DNA of 64,000 nt, from contig OZ059899.1 in the NCBI GenBank assembly GCA_964057225.1, positions 11,594,001-11,658,000 of the forward strand, in the 5' to 3' direction. The notes under the pieces were generated by a model. It was not told the DNA's origin. It was given only the letters and a program-made list of their open reading frames with translations, and searched no databases. Both the position numbers and the translations under genes were made by a program. The DNA is from Auanema rhodensis (lineage: Eukaryota; Nematoda; Chromadorea; Rhabditida; Rhabditidae). This document shows positions 23,897 through 37,730 of this stretch, in pieces. Every line of letters begins with the position of its first letter. Position 1 is the first letter of the stretch.

Positions 23897-26090
23897 TCAA
23901 ATAAACAAATAACATATAATACATACTATTACAACTATAACAAGCATTGAAATATCTGTTGATGAGCTATCAACTACTGAAGTATGATATGGATTACCAG
24001 GATGATATCCTCGGTAAACTCTGTCATGTAAATTCATCACAGCTTCTCGTGCTCCTTCCCACTTGTGTGGACCTTTTAGTCTATAAACGTATGGAGAACA
24101 GGGACCAAATGTTGTTTCATATGCTAGCATTGGATCCGAAAATATGTAATCAGTTAAACTAGGTCTACAACCTAAAAAGGTTGCTAGTTCATCCATGAAT
24201 TCTACGTAATTCACCTGAAAATGTGTGGTTACAAGATGAAAGGCATTAAGAGATTACTTGAATTGTATGTCGTTTACTACCATAGAAAGTTTCCATCATT
24301 TCAATTCTCTTCAATAAAGCATCCGACTTCATGCCATCGTTAGATGGTAATTCAGCTTCACCAGCTAATTGAGCAAAAAACACTCGTGCTTGCATCTCGG
24401 CAATTGGCCATACACAACCAGACGGCTGAACATATATGATAAATTTTAATGAGCAAAAAAGGCTTAGTAAGTTCTAACTTGAATGCATCCTAAAACAGCT
24501 AAAGTATTCTTTTCTAAGTCTAGGGGAAACATATACTTATACAAGTCTACATGATTATTTGAAACCTGAAAGTATATAGTTTAATCTGGTTCTTTCCATA
24601 AGTTTCGGACTTTGATTAAGCTTCCATTTTCTATTAATTGAAAACGAATATCATAACCAGTACATAGAATGACACTATCTACATTAGAAACTATAGTTCC
24701 ATCTTCAAAAACCATTCCATTTTCAGTAAATCGTCGAATGTTTGGCTTTATGATAACGCTGCCACTGATTAGACGAGCAGGAAGATCATCATTTGTGGTT
24801 AAATGTGCTCTATAAAATTAATTTTATGAATTCGTTAATACATAAAGAATTCTATAAATTTTATTATTTCCCTCAATTAAGCAGAATAAATCATCACTAA
24901 CCCAAACACGTTATGAGATGGCTTTAAACCATATGCTTGATGATCTAACCGCAAGTTTAATTTTCGTTCATAATAACGAGACTTGATAATATCTGGTATA
25001 TAAGGTAATAAGCCATATCGTAAGAAACGAGAATTCTGTAATAATGCTTATGTATTTTCCAACCTTTTTGCAACTTTACCATAGCAATATCGCTTGGAAC
25101 ACCATAATCATATGTACGACCAGCAATCCATGTTCCACGTCTGGTAGATAAGATTATCTGAAAGAAAGAAAAATAAAATTTTATCGTCTTTATTGAAAAA
25201 TTACATTTTGTGAAACTCTACTAAGTTCTGATGCTATGTCAACTCCAGAATTACCAACTCCAACAACAACAACGCTTTTGTCTTCATAGCCTACAAAGAT
25301 TTTCTTTCATTCAAAAACATATTTAACTTAGAATATTTAGACCTTTAAAATGTTTATAAGCTTGAGCATGAATTATCTTTCCCTTAAAGTTGTCTTGTCC
25401 AGGCCAAGTAGCTGAGGTATTTGGATGTTGGTGATGTCCAATAGCTAGTAAAACACCATCAAATTCTTCTGTTTTCCTTGTTTTTTCACTTTAATAATTA
25501 TTTTTTTATTTAAAAAAGGAAAACAAAAAAAAATGAAAACCTATCAAGGAATTCCACAACCCATTTACCAGTTTTGGCGAATGTTTCACTACGAACAATA
25601 TTGACAACAGAATGTTTCAATCGAATATGTCTTTCCAAATCAAATTGTTCAGCATAATCTCGGAAATACTGAAGATTTCTTTAGTAAAATCATCATATTT
25701 TCATAAACATTGAACGTACTTGAAGTAATTGAGAGTGATGCATGAAATTAGGCTTATCACTATCAGGTGGAAAATCGCTAAAAGCTGACATTTCCTTCGA
25801 AGAGTTCATAACTGTTGAATACATAACAGATGTTTCTGCAATTTCATTTCTTCATTTACCCGTTTTCAAGAAAAATCTGACCAGAACTTTCTTCAGGAAC
25901 ATAATTCCAAACTCCTCCAAGTTTATCATTACTTTCAAAGCAAACAGGTTGAAATCCATATTGGATAGCATGTCTGAAGTTAAATAACGCCTACTCCTCG
26001 AGCATATGATTCGGATTACCTTATCGCCGCTAGACCACTAGGACCAGCACCAACAATTGCAACCGTTTTTGGAACATGTGCATCTGTCAT
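23897..26090 (-). CDS. Flavin-containing monooxygenase (FMO), membrane anchored
   Basis: The frame runs from ATG 26090 (exon 1, 26090-26020) to TGA 23897 through about 10 exons. Diagnostic motifs occur in order. The FAD-binding VAIVGAGPSGLAAI is at the N-terminus, with FESNDKLGGVWNY shortly after. The FMO fingerprint F-x-G-x-x-x-H-x-x-x-Y appears as FKGKIIHAQAYK, the NADP-binding VVVGVGNSGVDIASEL follows, and SVILCTGYD lies near the second flavin-contact region. The last exon ends in a hydrophobic helix (SMLVIVVIVCIICYLFI), the usual C-terminal ER anchor. FMOs oxygenate soft nucleophiles (N, S) with NADPH and O2. No catalytic motif is missing. Orthology to a specific nematode FMO is not assigned. 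Confidence 0.92.
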
Positions 26091-26321
26091 GACTAAAAAC
26101 GTTTAAAAATCTTTTTTTTTGCTGTAAAGAAAGGAAATGGAAGAATGAAATGAAAATCAAAAAATTAAAGAACTTTTTTTATTTAAAAATAAAATACGGA
26201 CTAGATAAAAAATTATTATTTAAGATAAATTATAAAGAAACACACATATATATGTATATATGTATAGTATATATGTATAATCTAATCAAAAATAGGCTAC
26301 TAGAATAACAAATGATTGATT

Positions 26322-26387
<66 letters not shown>

Positions 26388-27327
26388 ACTCCTCAACTTA
26401 TTAAAGGTTATAAAGAATATAAATTGTAATTACCGACAAGTATAGATAGAGACGGTTGTATGTTTTACTTGAAACACTTTGATAATCATATCCGCCTCTC
26501 AATATTCTTAAAAGCTGATTCTTATCATGAATATTATCAGTTCAACGAACCATTTTATTAGACAGGAAATAAGATGTTCAAGTTTAATAATAATGAAGAA
26601 ATGATTGTTAAAGAAATCTTTTTTTATATTTGTAATTCATTCTTAAGATGCATTTTACTGAGATTTCCTTCAACAACATGTAACATATGTATCAATCGTC
26701 TTTAAGCTTATACTTTATGCTTTTGCAGCAACTTTGCTCTATATTTGCACATAACAAACATCATCTGAACATCTTTTGATTATATTATCTTTAATTTGAC
26801 AATCAAATGATAATTTTTATTATTAAGTGGTATGCTAATTATGCTAATTATAGTAATATTTAACATAAAAACAAAATAAATACATATTTATGTGTATAAT
26901 AACACATAAACAACATCATTGTCGTTGTTATATTTATTTGAATATACAAAAATATATAATTTATATTAAAAAAAAAAGAATATATATGAATGTATATTAT
27001 ACAAATTATTTTTTTTATATATTTAATAACAATTGAACAAGTATGATTTGTTTATTAAATAAATTAATTTGTGTGAGTAACTGCTCTCACAGATTTTCAA
27101 ATATTTAGCTGTAGCCTGAAGTCAGTGTAGTCAGTAGATCCAGATATTTAGTAGTTTATATACATTGGAGTCAGTTTTTTTTTCATATAATATCCAATCA
27201 AATTGATATGTTCTGATGTTCGTTTTATATTGATGATACTCTGGAAAAAGAGAAAAATAATAAGTAAAAAACAACAGATCGTATAAGCATTCATCAACTC
27301 ACATATTCAGAAGTTCTTTCTTCCATG
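26091..27327. other. Intergenic region with GA microsatellite
   Basis: AT-rich DNA upstream of the FMO start and downstream of the RhoGEF stop. Apart from the GA array it holds TA-rich and A-rich runs and no supported coding sequence. The FMO promoter should lie in its left part. Confidence 0.45.
26324..26387. repeat. GA microsatellite ending in a G tract
   Basis: About 27 uninterrupted GA units are followed by nine G. It lies 235-300 bp upstream of the FMO start codon. Confidence 0.92.
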
Positions 27328-30233
27328 TCAATGGGCGCGATCAAAGCAGTTGTCTTTGTCTTCTTTTGCCATCAAACGAGAAGATGAACATCTCAAATTT
27401 TCATAGGATTATTGAAAACTTACTCCAACTACAAAGACTTACCTCCGCAAACTCAAGCTGGAGAATAGCGGAGTACATTTCAGCATATCTTTTAGTTGAA
27501 TAGATTCGTAATTTTCAATAGATTCTTGGAATTTCTCAATCCACAGTTCCTGAAGATAGAAGCGTGTTCATTTGAGAAAGTGTTCAGACATTCGAACCTT
27601 ATCATGCTTATCAGCCGCTTGTAAAGTATAAATTGCGACTACTTGATAATATCTTGTAAGATGAATAATAACAAAAGCAAATTTTAGAGAAACTGAAAGT
27701 TATTTTTTAATAATTTCAGAAACAAATTTTCTAAAATACTACTTAATGTTGTTGAATCATTGCTATCGGCATCGCAAAAGACACATGAATCAAGAGGAAC
27801 TGGCTGTCGTTGCACTATGTAATGCTCACTTTTACCGATTGGAATTCCTTTCTAAATACATTCCAATTAATGCCTTTCAATTACAAATTAGCTATATAGC
27901 AACTTTTGTATGTTAAAGGTCTGAAAAACTTACCACTTTCAATTTCGATGCACATTTCTTTGTTTTGGAAAGGACAAACATGTCATTGAATAAGAAAGCA
28001 TAAACATCAGTTGTCTTACCATTTTCTGAGAAATTGAATCGTTTTTGTTCGAAAAATAAGATAAAAAAGGATAAAATGATGCTTACCAACTAATTCTAAA
28101 GGACCTTCATGTATCAATTTACGTCTAGGATGTGCCAGTAAATTCTCGCAAAATTGACGTGAAAGGGCAACTTTCAAAAACTTAAAAAAACAATGTTGGT
28201 TAAGAAAATGAAAGAAGTTGTCTTTTTACATCCGGAATAAATGAACGAGGTTCAAGATCTGCTATTGATGGCCAAACAACTTGAGTTTGAAGTTGTTGTA
28301 ATCGTTCAAAGTTATGTAACCATTGGACACTATCATCAATAGATCCTATAAAGAGACAAATTGAAAAGTTTGTTAAATCTTTTGTAAAAACATACGTAAG
28401 CTTTCATTCATTGATTCTAAAACCTTTTCCACTTTAGCTTTAGCTGTTTCATTCTCAGTATAACGTAATATTTCTTTCAACAATATAGGTAAACGAGTAA
28501 TTCTTAATATTAAAAATCAAATTCGAAACTAATAGTTTAGAAAAACCTTTGTAATGGTGCAATAAGGAGATCTTCAAGCTGTAAACGGAAGCATCTTTCG
28601 TCTGCTAAGCAAATCTGGAGAATTAATCCATATTAACTCTGTTTATTCTCTGTTTTGAGCTTACTCGTTCAAATTCACTAAATCGCTCTTCTTTTTGACG
28701 AACTGAGCCTAAATACTCCATCGTGGCTTTATAATTGATGCAGTATGCTTGATAAGCTGATATAGTTGATGGGCCTTTGGAAAACTGAAACATGATGTCT
28801 TTAATACCAGAAATCATCCTCAAAATATTACTCTTTCAAACAATTGAACTACAAGATCTGTACCATCCCAATCATTTTCAGAATTAACTGATGGCAATAG
28901 TTCGAGAAATGATTGGCAGAATGAGCGTGATATTCTGCATAGCTGATCCAGATTACCTATAAAGGAATGACGATTGTTTATAAAGGTTTTCTGTTGTTTT
29001 TTATTTCAAGAAAATCTCACCAAACAGAAGATCTGGTTCAACAGCAAGTAGGCAACCTTCAACTTGGCATTTCTTCAGAGGTTCCTTATAAACATTCCTA
29101 TGATATTGAATTTGAATGATGAAAAATTTTCTGGAAATTACCTGAGTACAAGCAATTGTCTATGTAAGAATGTTAATTCTGAATGAAACAATTCCCAAAC
29201 TGATTGTAAATACTTTTGTTTTGGGGCAGATTGTTCTATAACACCTTCAAACATCTCATCCCATGTTACTGGCTGCAAACTTTTCGCATTTTTTTTGAAA
29301 TGAAAGGCTGTTAAATACCATAAGCTTTTCAAGTTCATCATCTTCCAATTCATGATCTTTACAACTTTCTAATGCCGCTTGAACATGCTTTATAATTTCT
29401 CGTCGTTTTGCTCTATTTGACCATTCATACTGAATATTTGATGATGAAAAACAGATACAGCAATGACGTTCTTACTAATCTTTTCAAAATCCAAGGTGAA
29501 CGAGTCTTTGACGTCTCGTTATTTTCAGCATAAAAGGCTTGTGCAGCAATAGTTGCTCGTTGGAGATCTGAGAATGATATGTAAAAGCCACATATACGAA
29601 AAGAAAAAACTAAATATTTCAAGAAATTACCTGCTAGCATTCCACCACCAGAACTAATTGCTCGATTAAATAGATGAGATTCATTAGGAGAAATTTGAAC
29701 ATGAGGTACAATAATTACATTATCAGTTGAACAACAATCAGATGATCTGAAAGTATATACTTTTTATTTTTATAATTTATAATTAAAGTTTATTAAATCA
29801 AACACAAATTTACACAAAACAACATTAATTAACTTACGATTGATGTTGTTGAGTTGGCTGAAATATAATTAATAGAAACATAATTATTTCTAATATTTAT
29901 ATAAAATTTATTATTATTTTCCAAAAAAACTGTTTTCGAATAAAAGTTTTTAATTTAAGAAAATGTAGAAAAACATTTTAATGAATGAAGAAAATGTCTT
30001 ACCTGTTCTGGAACTATTGCATGTCTTCTTGACAATTGTTCCTTGTTTGGATGAATAGTTTGAGCTTCACCATCTTCTGGCTGAAACATACATTAACATT
30101 AAAAAGAAATTAAATTAAAAAGAATGTAATAATCTCTTGATTTTCTATAGCATTATTGATTTTGTTGATAGAGTGAAGTCACCTCATGAATTGTCGCACA
30201 AAATACTGGCTCTAACACTGTTACATCAAGCAT
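27328..30233 (-). CDS. RhoGEF with DH and PH domains, PLEKHG5/6-like
   Basis: A multi-exon frame runs from MLDVTVLEPVFCATIHE (ATG at 30233) to a TGA at 27328. The DH domain is recognisable by KYLQSVWELFHSELTFLHRQ (CR1), PDLLFGNLDQLCRISRSF (CR2) and LEDLLIAPLQRITRLPILL (CR3), then RYTENETAKAKVEKVLESMN. The PH domain begins RRKLIHEGPLELVENGKTTD, then VYAFLFNDMFVLSKTKK, and ends with the helix around DKELWIEKFQESIENY. The RRKL..EG and DVY.FLF pattern resembles PLEKHG5 (from memory). Such proteins load GTP on RhoA-type GTPases at membranes and junctions. The upstream frame stays open past the chosen ATG (SCSRSIQIQFIRSNLDIYEN), so the protein probably extends 5' through a distant exon. The last exon adds a short tail RCSSSRLMAKEDKDN. 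Confidence 0.8.
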
Positions 30234-32150
30234 ATTCTCATAGATATCAAGATTTGATCGTATGAATTGAATTTGGATTGAGCGACTGCAACTTCTTAAA
30301 CCGTTTGATTTAAGGATAGAAATACATAAATATCATATAAATTAATAATAATAATATGAGTATATAAATAGGAAAGAGAATATATAGCTCATTGTATTCA
30401 AAAAATAGTAAAACGTATTCGAAAGAGCTACACACAAATACAATGATGAGCATTGAACCTTTATAATGTTACTCATCAGAGTTTGATGGCCGGACAAGAG
30501 TGAACATTGGAGTTCGAATCTCAAACTAAGCTCAACATTAAAGTTCAACATAACATGAATTTTAAATATAATATAAGCAGTTTAAACAGAACAATAACAT
30601 GTTCTAAGATCTTGATGTTCAAATTGGAATAAACAAGAACTTTAAAGGATTTCTCTCAAATATTTTGTCAGCTCAAGAGGGTTTGTTGATTGATACCAGG
30701 ATGTTGGATCACAAATATATTTTGGAGATTTCTTTCTTGCAGAGAGAAGAAGAAAAAGCAGAAGCTGAGTGGAAGCTCAAAGATATAGAATGAATTATGA
30801 TTTTGAATTAGGTTTTGAGCGTGATTATAGTGATATACATTGTAAATTTTTGCTAATAATGGCTATTATTCTTGAAGAGAAACAATTTATAAATGAATTT
30901 AAAGTTGAAAAATGGAATATAAAAGAACATTGAACATGAATAGTTCAATAATAAGGTATTTCAAGAGTTTTTTTCATTCATTTCATTGTTAAAAGATATT
31001 TATATAAACTATATATAATATAAAACCAAAAATGAAAAACTAAATTGTGGCTTATGAATGAGAGAATGATTAACAGAGTGAGCCATGTGGGGTAATAGAG
31101 AAATGTTCATAGATGCATATACTTCCATACATACATAGTATGTAGTATATATTAATAAAGAAAAGATGAGTTAAAAGAAAAATGAAATTGTATCTGAGTA
31201 CATAAGAAGAGGAAGAAGGAAATGTAGAACGGGGAGGGAATGAAGATAACGTATAGAGGAAAAGAAACAAAGGGGGAAGTTTAAAAGATATAGTAGTTTT
31301 ACTTCTTCTTCTATCCTTAGTGAGAAATGATATTAGGTCTGAACTCTTTTACTATGTACTACAACATGGCAACATGATGCCAATTAAGCTTGTAATGCTG
31401 AGAAAGTATAGAATTATTTAGTAAGCACTTTTCCTGTTTCCTTGTTACATATTTAATACTTCAACTCCTTTTTCTCTTAAAACCTACTGAGTGTTAAAAC
31501 AATATAAGAATACGAATATAAGGTGAAATAGAAAATGTATGTATGTATATATATATAGGTTCAATATTGTTTTTTTTTCAAAATTCAACTTTTCAAAAAT
31601 TGAAAATAAACAAAAATTTGTTATTTTGGTAAACAGAGAAAGGATGGTATGAGTCTTAATTCTTTTTTTTTTCAATTTTATATCCGAATTGATCGTGAAC
31701 CTTTTCTCTTAATTTCTCCTTAGAAATGCGATATAATTCAATCATAGTGAATGAAAATGTGTGAATATATGTGTTCATCGACAAATTTGAAATGAAAATG
31801 TTGGAATTAAACTTGAGCTTTGACAGATAAATATAAATTTGTAGTAGAATCGAAAAGAAGCATTGAAAAATGTAATTAGCAAAGTTTCTTTAATCAAAAC
31901 AACATTTTAAGTATTTCATTAAAATAACAGTGAAATTGAACTTTTAATCATTTGTAACTCAAATGAATTAATTATTTAATTTATAAGAGATTATATAATT
32001 AGATAAACATAGAAGAGCAAAGAGTTTCAGTCACATAAATCAATATACTCCGATAGTCATAAACAGATCAACTTGAAGTAAAAAAGTTTGAAATGGTCAT
32101 GAACAAAAGAAAATTAATAAAAACGGTTCTAATGTCTGAGCCAATGGGTG

Positions 32151-32278
32151 GGAGTGAGAGAAAGAGAGAGAAAAAAAGAGAGAGAAAAGAAAGAGAGAGA
32201 AGAGCAGAGAGAAAGAGATGGAGAGAGAATGGCATAGAGAAAAAACTGGAGATGAAGAAAGAGAGAGAGTGAGAGAGA

Positions 32279-32319
<41 letters not shown>
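32151..32319. repeat. Imperfect GA-rich array
   Basis: GA repeats with AAAG interruptions, becoming an almost pure GA/GTGA array over 32260-32319. An AAAG-rich run follows at about 32398-32443. Confidence 0.88.
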
Positions 32320-32322
<3 letters not shown>

Positions 32323-34268
32323 GTTTAACTCAAATTGAGAGTTTGGGACAAGTTGGCACATACATCTATCTCTACATAGATCCATCCACCTCAGAACAAA
32401 AAAAAGAAAGAAAAAAAGAAAGAAAGAAAGAAAAAAAGAAAAACACATATTTTAAATAAAAAACATTATCGTCACCAACATGAAATAATAAAAAATATTC
32501 TTGCTAATACTTGAATTTATCCTATGTTTTGAAAGAATGAATATAAACACATACACATATATGTGGTATGTATGTATTTATATATGTAGTATGTATAACA
32601 GAAAAGATATAAAAATTAATAATTCTGTTGACAACGACGATAAAAACTTGAGTTGTTCAGTATAAGAAGCATTAAAGTTAATGGTGTAACGTGAAAAATG
32701 AGAAGAACAACAGTGGAAAAAAGAACTTTTTGCCTTTAATTCAAAATGAAATATATAATTTTCTAAATGTAACTTTCTTATAATGCGTACAAATACTTGT
32801 CAATATCGGCTATACAAATGTCTGTTACAGACATTGTCTAAAGTATTTCTACATATTTTCATATATATACAACATATTTGACAAATAAATAGCTGTAATA
32901 CGTGTTTCAGATAACTATTTCTAAATTAGAAAAGAATACCACTACTGCAAAATAATTAATTTAATAATTTCATTTCGCAGGTACTTTACGTCAATATTTC
33001 ACAGAACGTGCATCAAGGTTGAAACATGAACGTTGATCATCGAAAAGCTGGTGGTGGTGTGGGACACTTTATATTTTGAAGATATTATACAATCTGAGAA
33101 TTAATCGAATCATTAAGCAAAGAGGAGATGTTTTATGCAATTTGAAATATTTTTCTTCAAACGATCTTTCAACATCAACTCCTTATCCTAATTATATAAG
33201 AAATCTTTAAGTGTTTTTGATGAATGATTATGTCTAACGATATTAAGAATGAAAATCAAGATTCATATGAATTTATTCAGTCAAATTCATTTTGAATGAA
33301 TAATTCTTGTCGTCCTTACAAGCACCAACAGTTGAGAATAAAGTCAAATATCCATACATCACTTTCATAAGATTGAAAGATTATAGTATGAAAAGAGTCA
33401 TATTGTAGTATAGAACTTTCGATCTCTGGATCTTCCACTCATTTTCTATTATTTTCACTCTTTGTCACCGTTTCTCTCTTATTCTCTCTATCTACTTCAA
33501 CCACTCTCATTTCCATGATCTTATGCCTTCCTTCTCAACTTAGAGAACAAGAGTTTGAAAATACAATTTTCAAATGTTATATATGTGTTATTTGAATTCA
33601 AACCCGTAGATTAGGGAGAACATTAAAATTATAATTATATATAATCAAATAACTTAGCAAAAATATAAAAAATCTTATTGTAATATGAACAAGCAAGTGC
33701 AGCTAATTTTAAACTGATTAGAGTTCAATTTTTAATTTATTTAGATGAAAAAAAAGAAAAATTGTTAACGCATTTTCATTTTTAACGGACACGCTTTCAA
33801 CCATATGATGAGAGTATAGTGCAAAGCTTAAGAAAAAGTTTTAATATAGTTTTATTTTTTGAAAATGAATAAATACATTTTTAAAATAAACTATAAAGTA
33901 AGAAAAACGCTGAAACTATATGATTGGAAGAAGAACAAAAATGAGAGAGATATGGAAGAGAGAGAGGGTGGATATGTGGGGAAAATAAACGTTTTTGAAA
34001 TAATAATTATAATTTGACATGTCCAGAAATAGAAAAAAAAAACAAAAAAAGGCTAAAGAAGGAAATAAAGTAAGAACAGAACATATCGGGAATGTTTTAA
34101 AACATTTTTTGGGTCCTAAAAACGATGTATTTTAAATTTACTGAGAACAATACGTTATTCATCGTTTACTGAATGAATATGAAGAAACATTGTACTGGAG
34201 ACTCAATCAGCTTTCGGATATGGAAGCTTCAAGATAGATACTATGATATCCATATATCTTTATATATA

Positions 34269-34330
34269 AGAAGAAGAAGAAGAAGAAGAAGGAGAAGAAG
34301 GAGAAGAAGGAGAAGAAGGAGAAGAAGAAG
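34269..34330. repeat. GAA/GGAGAA trinucleotide array
   Basis: GAA and GGA/GAA units in tandem. Read in frame it gives a poly-Arg or poly-Glu translation, which is not evidence for a protein. Confidence 0.9.
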
Positions 34331-35394
34331 TAAAAAGAGTGTTCACGAAGAAGAATAAAAGCTTAGCAGAAAACATATTAGTACTCAAAAATAATTATTT
34401 ATAAAAAGAAAATGAAGAAATAGAAATATCTGTTTTTTGGTTTGTTTTGTTTGAATCTCGTGTGATTATTTGATAAATATCTGATGCATCATTGATGCTG
34501 TGTATATGTGTGTGTAACAATTATTCATTTTCATGATGAAATTAGTCGCATAAGTGAAGAAATATGAATTACGAACAGTTTTTCTTATTATTTATTCATA
34601 AAATAAGAATATCTATATCTATATATGTATATATAACTTAATTATCAATTAAGATATTCTTAAACAAAAACAAAAATCAACATATTTCTGCAATATGTGT
34701 ATATCTTAGGTCTGGAAATATGCATTCTCTTAATTGTCATCCTCTCTCTCTCTCTCTTATTTTAACCCGTCACACACTCTCTCTCTCTCTCTCTAATTTT
34801 CAATTAACTTACTAAGGTAAATCAAGTAAATTAAACTGTGCGAACTATCCACGTTTAAAACATTTTATAATTTACAGACTTTAGATGTTCTTTTTTTTGA
34901 AAAAAATTTAAAAAATAGAAATAAATGAGGTATATTAAAAAAATAAATTTAAAAAAAAGGTTTATAATTACATTTGTGATCACTTGTCTTCTAATATAAG
35001 AATGCATGTACATTTTCACTCATATATGCATATATGTAAGTAAGACAGCAGTTGATAGATGTTGAATAGCAGATTTCTTACTAAATCACAAGGAAAAAAA
35101 GTGAAAATATTCATATACGAAGAATAACTCATATTACAAATCAACAACATCTTCTCTTATATAATCATATTTCAAATCTTAAAGATTATCAAACATTTTC
35201 AATTTAGGTTAATATCAACTTCATACTTCCCTTATTTGAAGCATGATGTAAAAATAACAACAACAAAAAAAAGTTTTTTCTTGTAAAATACACATGAATA
35301 TTCAATTTCTAGTTTATACATAAATTTCAATTAAGTTTAATCAATAATATATGTAAATTAGAATATTTTAAAGAAATTTATAATAACGACTTAC

Positions 35395-35464
35395 TGGTTT
35401 TATTAATTGATTCCCACGTAAATGATGAAAAAGAGTTAACGATGGAGAATCAGTCATCATATGA
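35395..35464 (-). CDS. Possible upstream coding exon (22 codons)
   Basis: A minus-strand segment has a good acceptor (acatcttag) before it, an ATGATG start, 22 codons (MMTDSPSLTLFHHLRGNQL, then IKP) and a strong donor (gtaagtcg) after it. It lies on the same strand as, and about 5 kb upstream of, the RhoGEF. The donor is phase 0, which does not fit the nearest RhoGEF acceptor I can see, so another exon or alternative splicing would be needed. It could also be a chance splice-like segment. Confidence 0.35.
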
Positions 35465-35828
35465 CTAAGATGTATTAGTTCTTATTATTAAGAAAAGAAA
35501 GCTGAAATATATATTTGTATTAATAATAATTAGAATAATAGAAAGAATAAAAGATATTGTAAATAGAATAATGTATACATATGCGGTACAGAAGTATTGA
35601 TTGAGCTATATCTCAATCTCAAAGTAATATAAGAGCAAGAAATTGTCAGTTTTCAATATGTAATAAGAAGAATACAACGAAACAGTTAAATATATATGTG
35701 ATCTATTGCATTTGAGTCAATTTGAAGACATAAATTCATAACTATGCAGATGGAAACCGATATTATTGTTTATTGTATGTAGGTATCAGGAGATATGGAG
35801 ATGCAAAAGAAGGAAAAGGTTCTAAAGA

Positions 35829-35883
35829 AGAGAGAGAGAGAGAGAGAGTGACAGAAAAAAAGAAAGAGAGAAAGAAAGAAAAT

Positions 35884-35947
<64 letters not shown>

Positions 35948-35957
35948 CAGAGAGAGA
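35829..35957. repeat. GA-rich microsatellite, about 130 bp
   Basis: Interrupted GA/AAAG repeats. Both strands yield repeat-encoded ORFs (Arg-Glu on plus, Ser-Leu on minus), which I disregard. Confidence 0.9.
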
Positions 35958-37627
35958 ATTATCAAACTAAAATAATAAAAAAATAAAAAGAAAGTTATGA
36001 TAAATACAGACATATGCAAACAGAATAATAATAAAAATAATTATTATTGAATATATCATATATTTAAAGTAAAAATACATAAAAGAGAGATCGAAATGTT
36101 GGGAAGATTTGGTTAGACTTTTATGTATCATGGATAGATGCAAGTCAGCTAATAAGCAGACGGCAATATCTAATTTCAAGAAAGGCGAGAAGCTTTCATC
36201 AACCTCATGAAAAGAGATGAATGAGAAGATTTCTTAGGCTGTCAAGTTGAAAATCTTTTTTTTGTCCACATTTCTTGCTATATGCCTAGTTATTAAATAT
36301 TTTTCGATGTTCAAATGTATGATTCAACAATCTCGACGAATGCATAATGATTTGTATTTTTACGACAAAAAAATCAAATAAATCAAATAAAAAAGAGAAA
36401 AAAAAAGAAATTTTTTACAAAATATAATATAAGTAATACCGTATCATTAATGTTGTCAACAATGCAAACATTTATAGAAACGAATACATATGAGAATTGA
36501 GAGAAAGGAGGATGAAATGAAAACAATGAATTATAATTACAGCATATATATATATATATATAAACTATAAAATATAAAAAAAAAAATATATATATATAGT
36601 TATATATATAGTTATATGTATATTTTTTTATTTATTTATATATTCGTGGTATATATATTTATATTTTTTATATTTTTATAATACAATATCGAAATTTTAA
36701 TAAGATACATATAGATGCATGTATGTATGTAGTACAGCCAGTTATCACGATAAACATAGCTAAATTACTAAATAAATTAGAATATTTACACGTATACGTG
36801 AAAAAAAACTCGTAGATATTACCTTGAATATGACTTGATTATTTGAAAAATTTAATAACATGACAAACATTTCTTTTTCTGGAAAAATGGGAAAACCCAA
36901 GCAGAACAAGAATAGTAGTGGAAATGCAAAGAATAAAGAAAGAATGAGAGTGAGTGAGAAGTATAAAATTAATTTTAAAAAGAAAAGATTTCTACATTTT
37001 CAAGTATTCAGGATTCTGTAGGTTCTTCTCAATATTTTGTTTGTCTGCCTTTTCGAAAATTTCTAAAATTTAATAAACAGTGTGAGATTTGGTTAGAGCG
37101 ATGTCCAAAAGTCTCAAGTTGACATGTGTACATAAGAGTACTTGTGAGAAAAAAGTAAAACAAACCATTTATTAAGTTGGCATATGACAACAAGAGCAAT
37201 GTTGAAGCCGATTTAGATATTAAAAACAAAAAGATTCGAGCTCATATGTTCTGGTGGTGTAATTGAAATAAGTATATATATATATATATATATAATATTA
37301 TTTATATATATTATACAAAGAATGCTAGAATCCTGGAATGTGACATTCTGATGAAATAAAAATAATTTCGAAACTTCAACCTTCAGACAGAAGTTGGAAA
37401 GAAACAATGTGAATAATATTGGTCAATGAAGTATTTGAAATTTACTTTTTTTGCAAATGATACCAATTAGATGGATAGTGAATTACCTTCGTCGATCTCA
37501 CTATTCACTAACTAAACTAATATATGAACAACATTAGAAATATTAATAGAAATATAAGTTTTATAAATTTTTATATTTTTATTAAACAAAGAAAGAGAGT
37601 AAAGAAGGATAAGAAATATAAAAATTG

Positions 37628-37650
37628 AAAGAGAAAGAGAGAGAGAAAAA

Positions 37651-37681
<31 letters not shown>

Positions 37682-37730
37682 TTAGAGAGAGAGAGAGTTA
37701 GAGCAGGGAAGATAGAGAGAGAGAGAGAAG
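37628..37730. repeat. GA-rich microsatellite, about 100 bp
   Basis: GA units interrupted by GTTAGA and short A runs. Confidence 0.88.

Larger units (their letters stand above)
30234..35394. other. Simple-repeat-rich non-coding stretch, perhaps a long RhoGEF 5' intron
   Basis: I see no convincing exon apart from about 90 in-frame bases immediately upstream of 30233. Arrays of GA, AAAG and GAA/GGA dominate. ORFs here are repeat translations (poly-Arg, Leu-Ser) or short AT-rich frames. It may be an intron if the exon at 35395-35464 belongs to the RhoGEF. Confidence 0.4.

Noticed and set aside
30480-30530. tRNA B-box-like string (agttcgaatct)
   Set aside because: The flanking bases do not form an acceptor stem and no A box sits at the right distance.
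32068-32448. 126-codon Ser/Leu/Phe-rich minus-strand ORF
   Set aside because: Repeat-encoded over a GA-rich and AAAG-rich array, with no splice context or family likeness.
34173-34358. ORF with a long Arg run
   Set aside because: The Arg run is the translation of a GAA/GGAGAA microsatellite. No other coding sign.
35773-36019. Arg-Glu-rich plus-strand ORF and Ser-Leu-rich minus-strand ORF
   Set aside because: Both are frame readings of the same GA array, on opposite strands, and cannot both be genes.
26324-37730. Repeat arrays as a CRISPR-like element
   Set aside because: Units are 2-6 bp simple repeats with no spacers and no cas-like genes, in an intron-rich eukaryotic genome.
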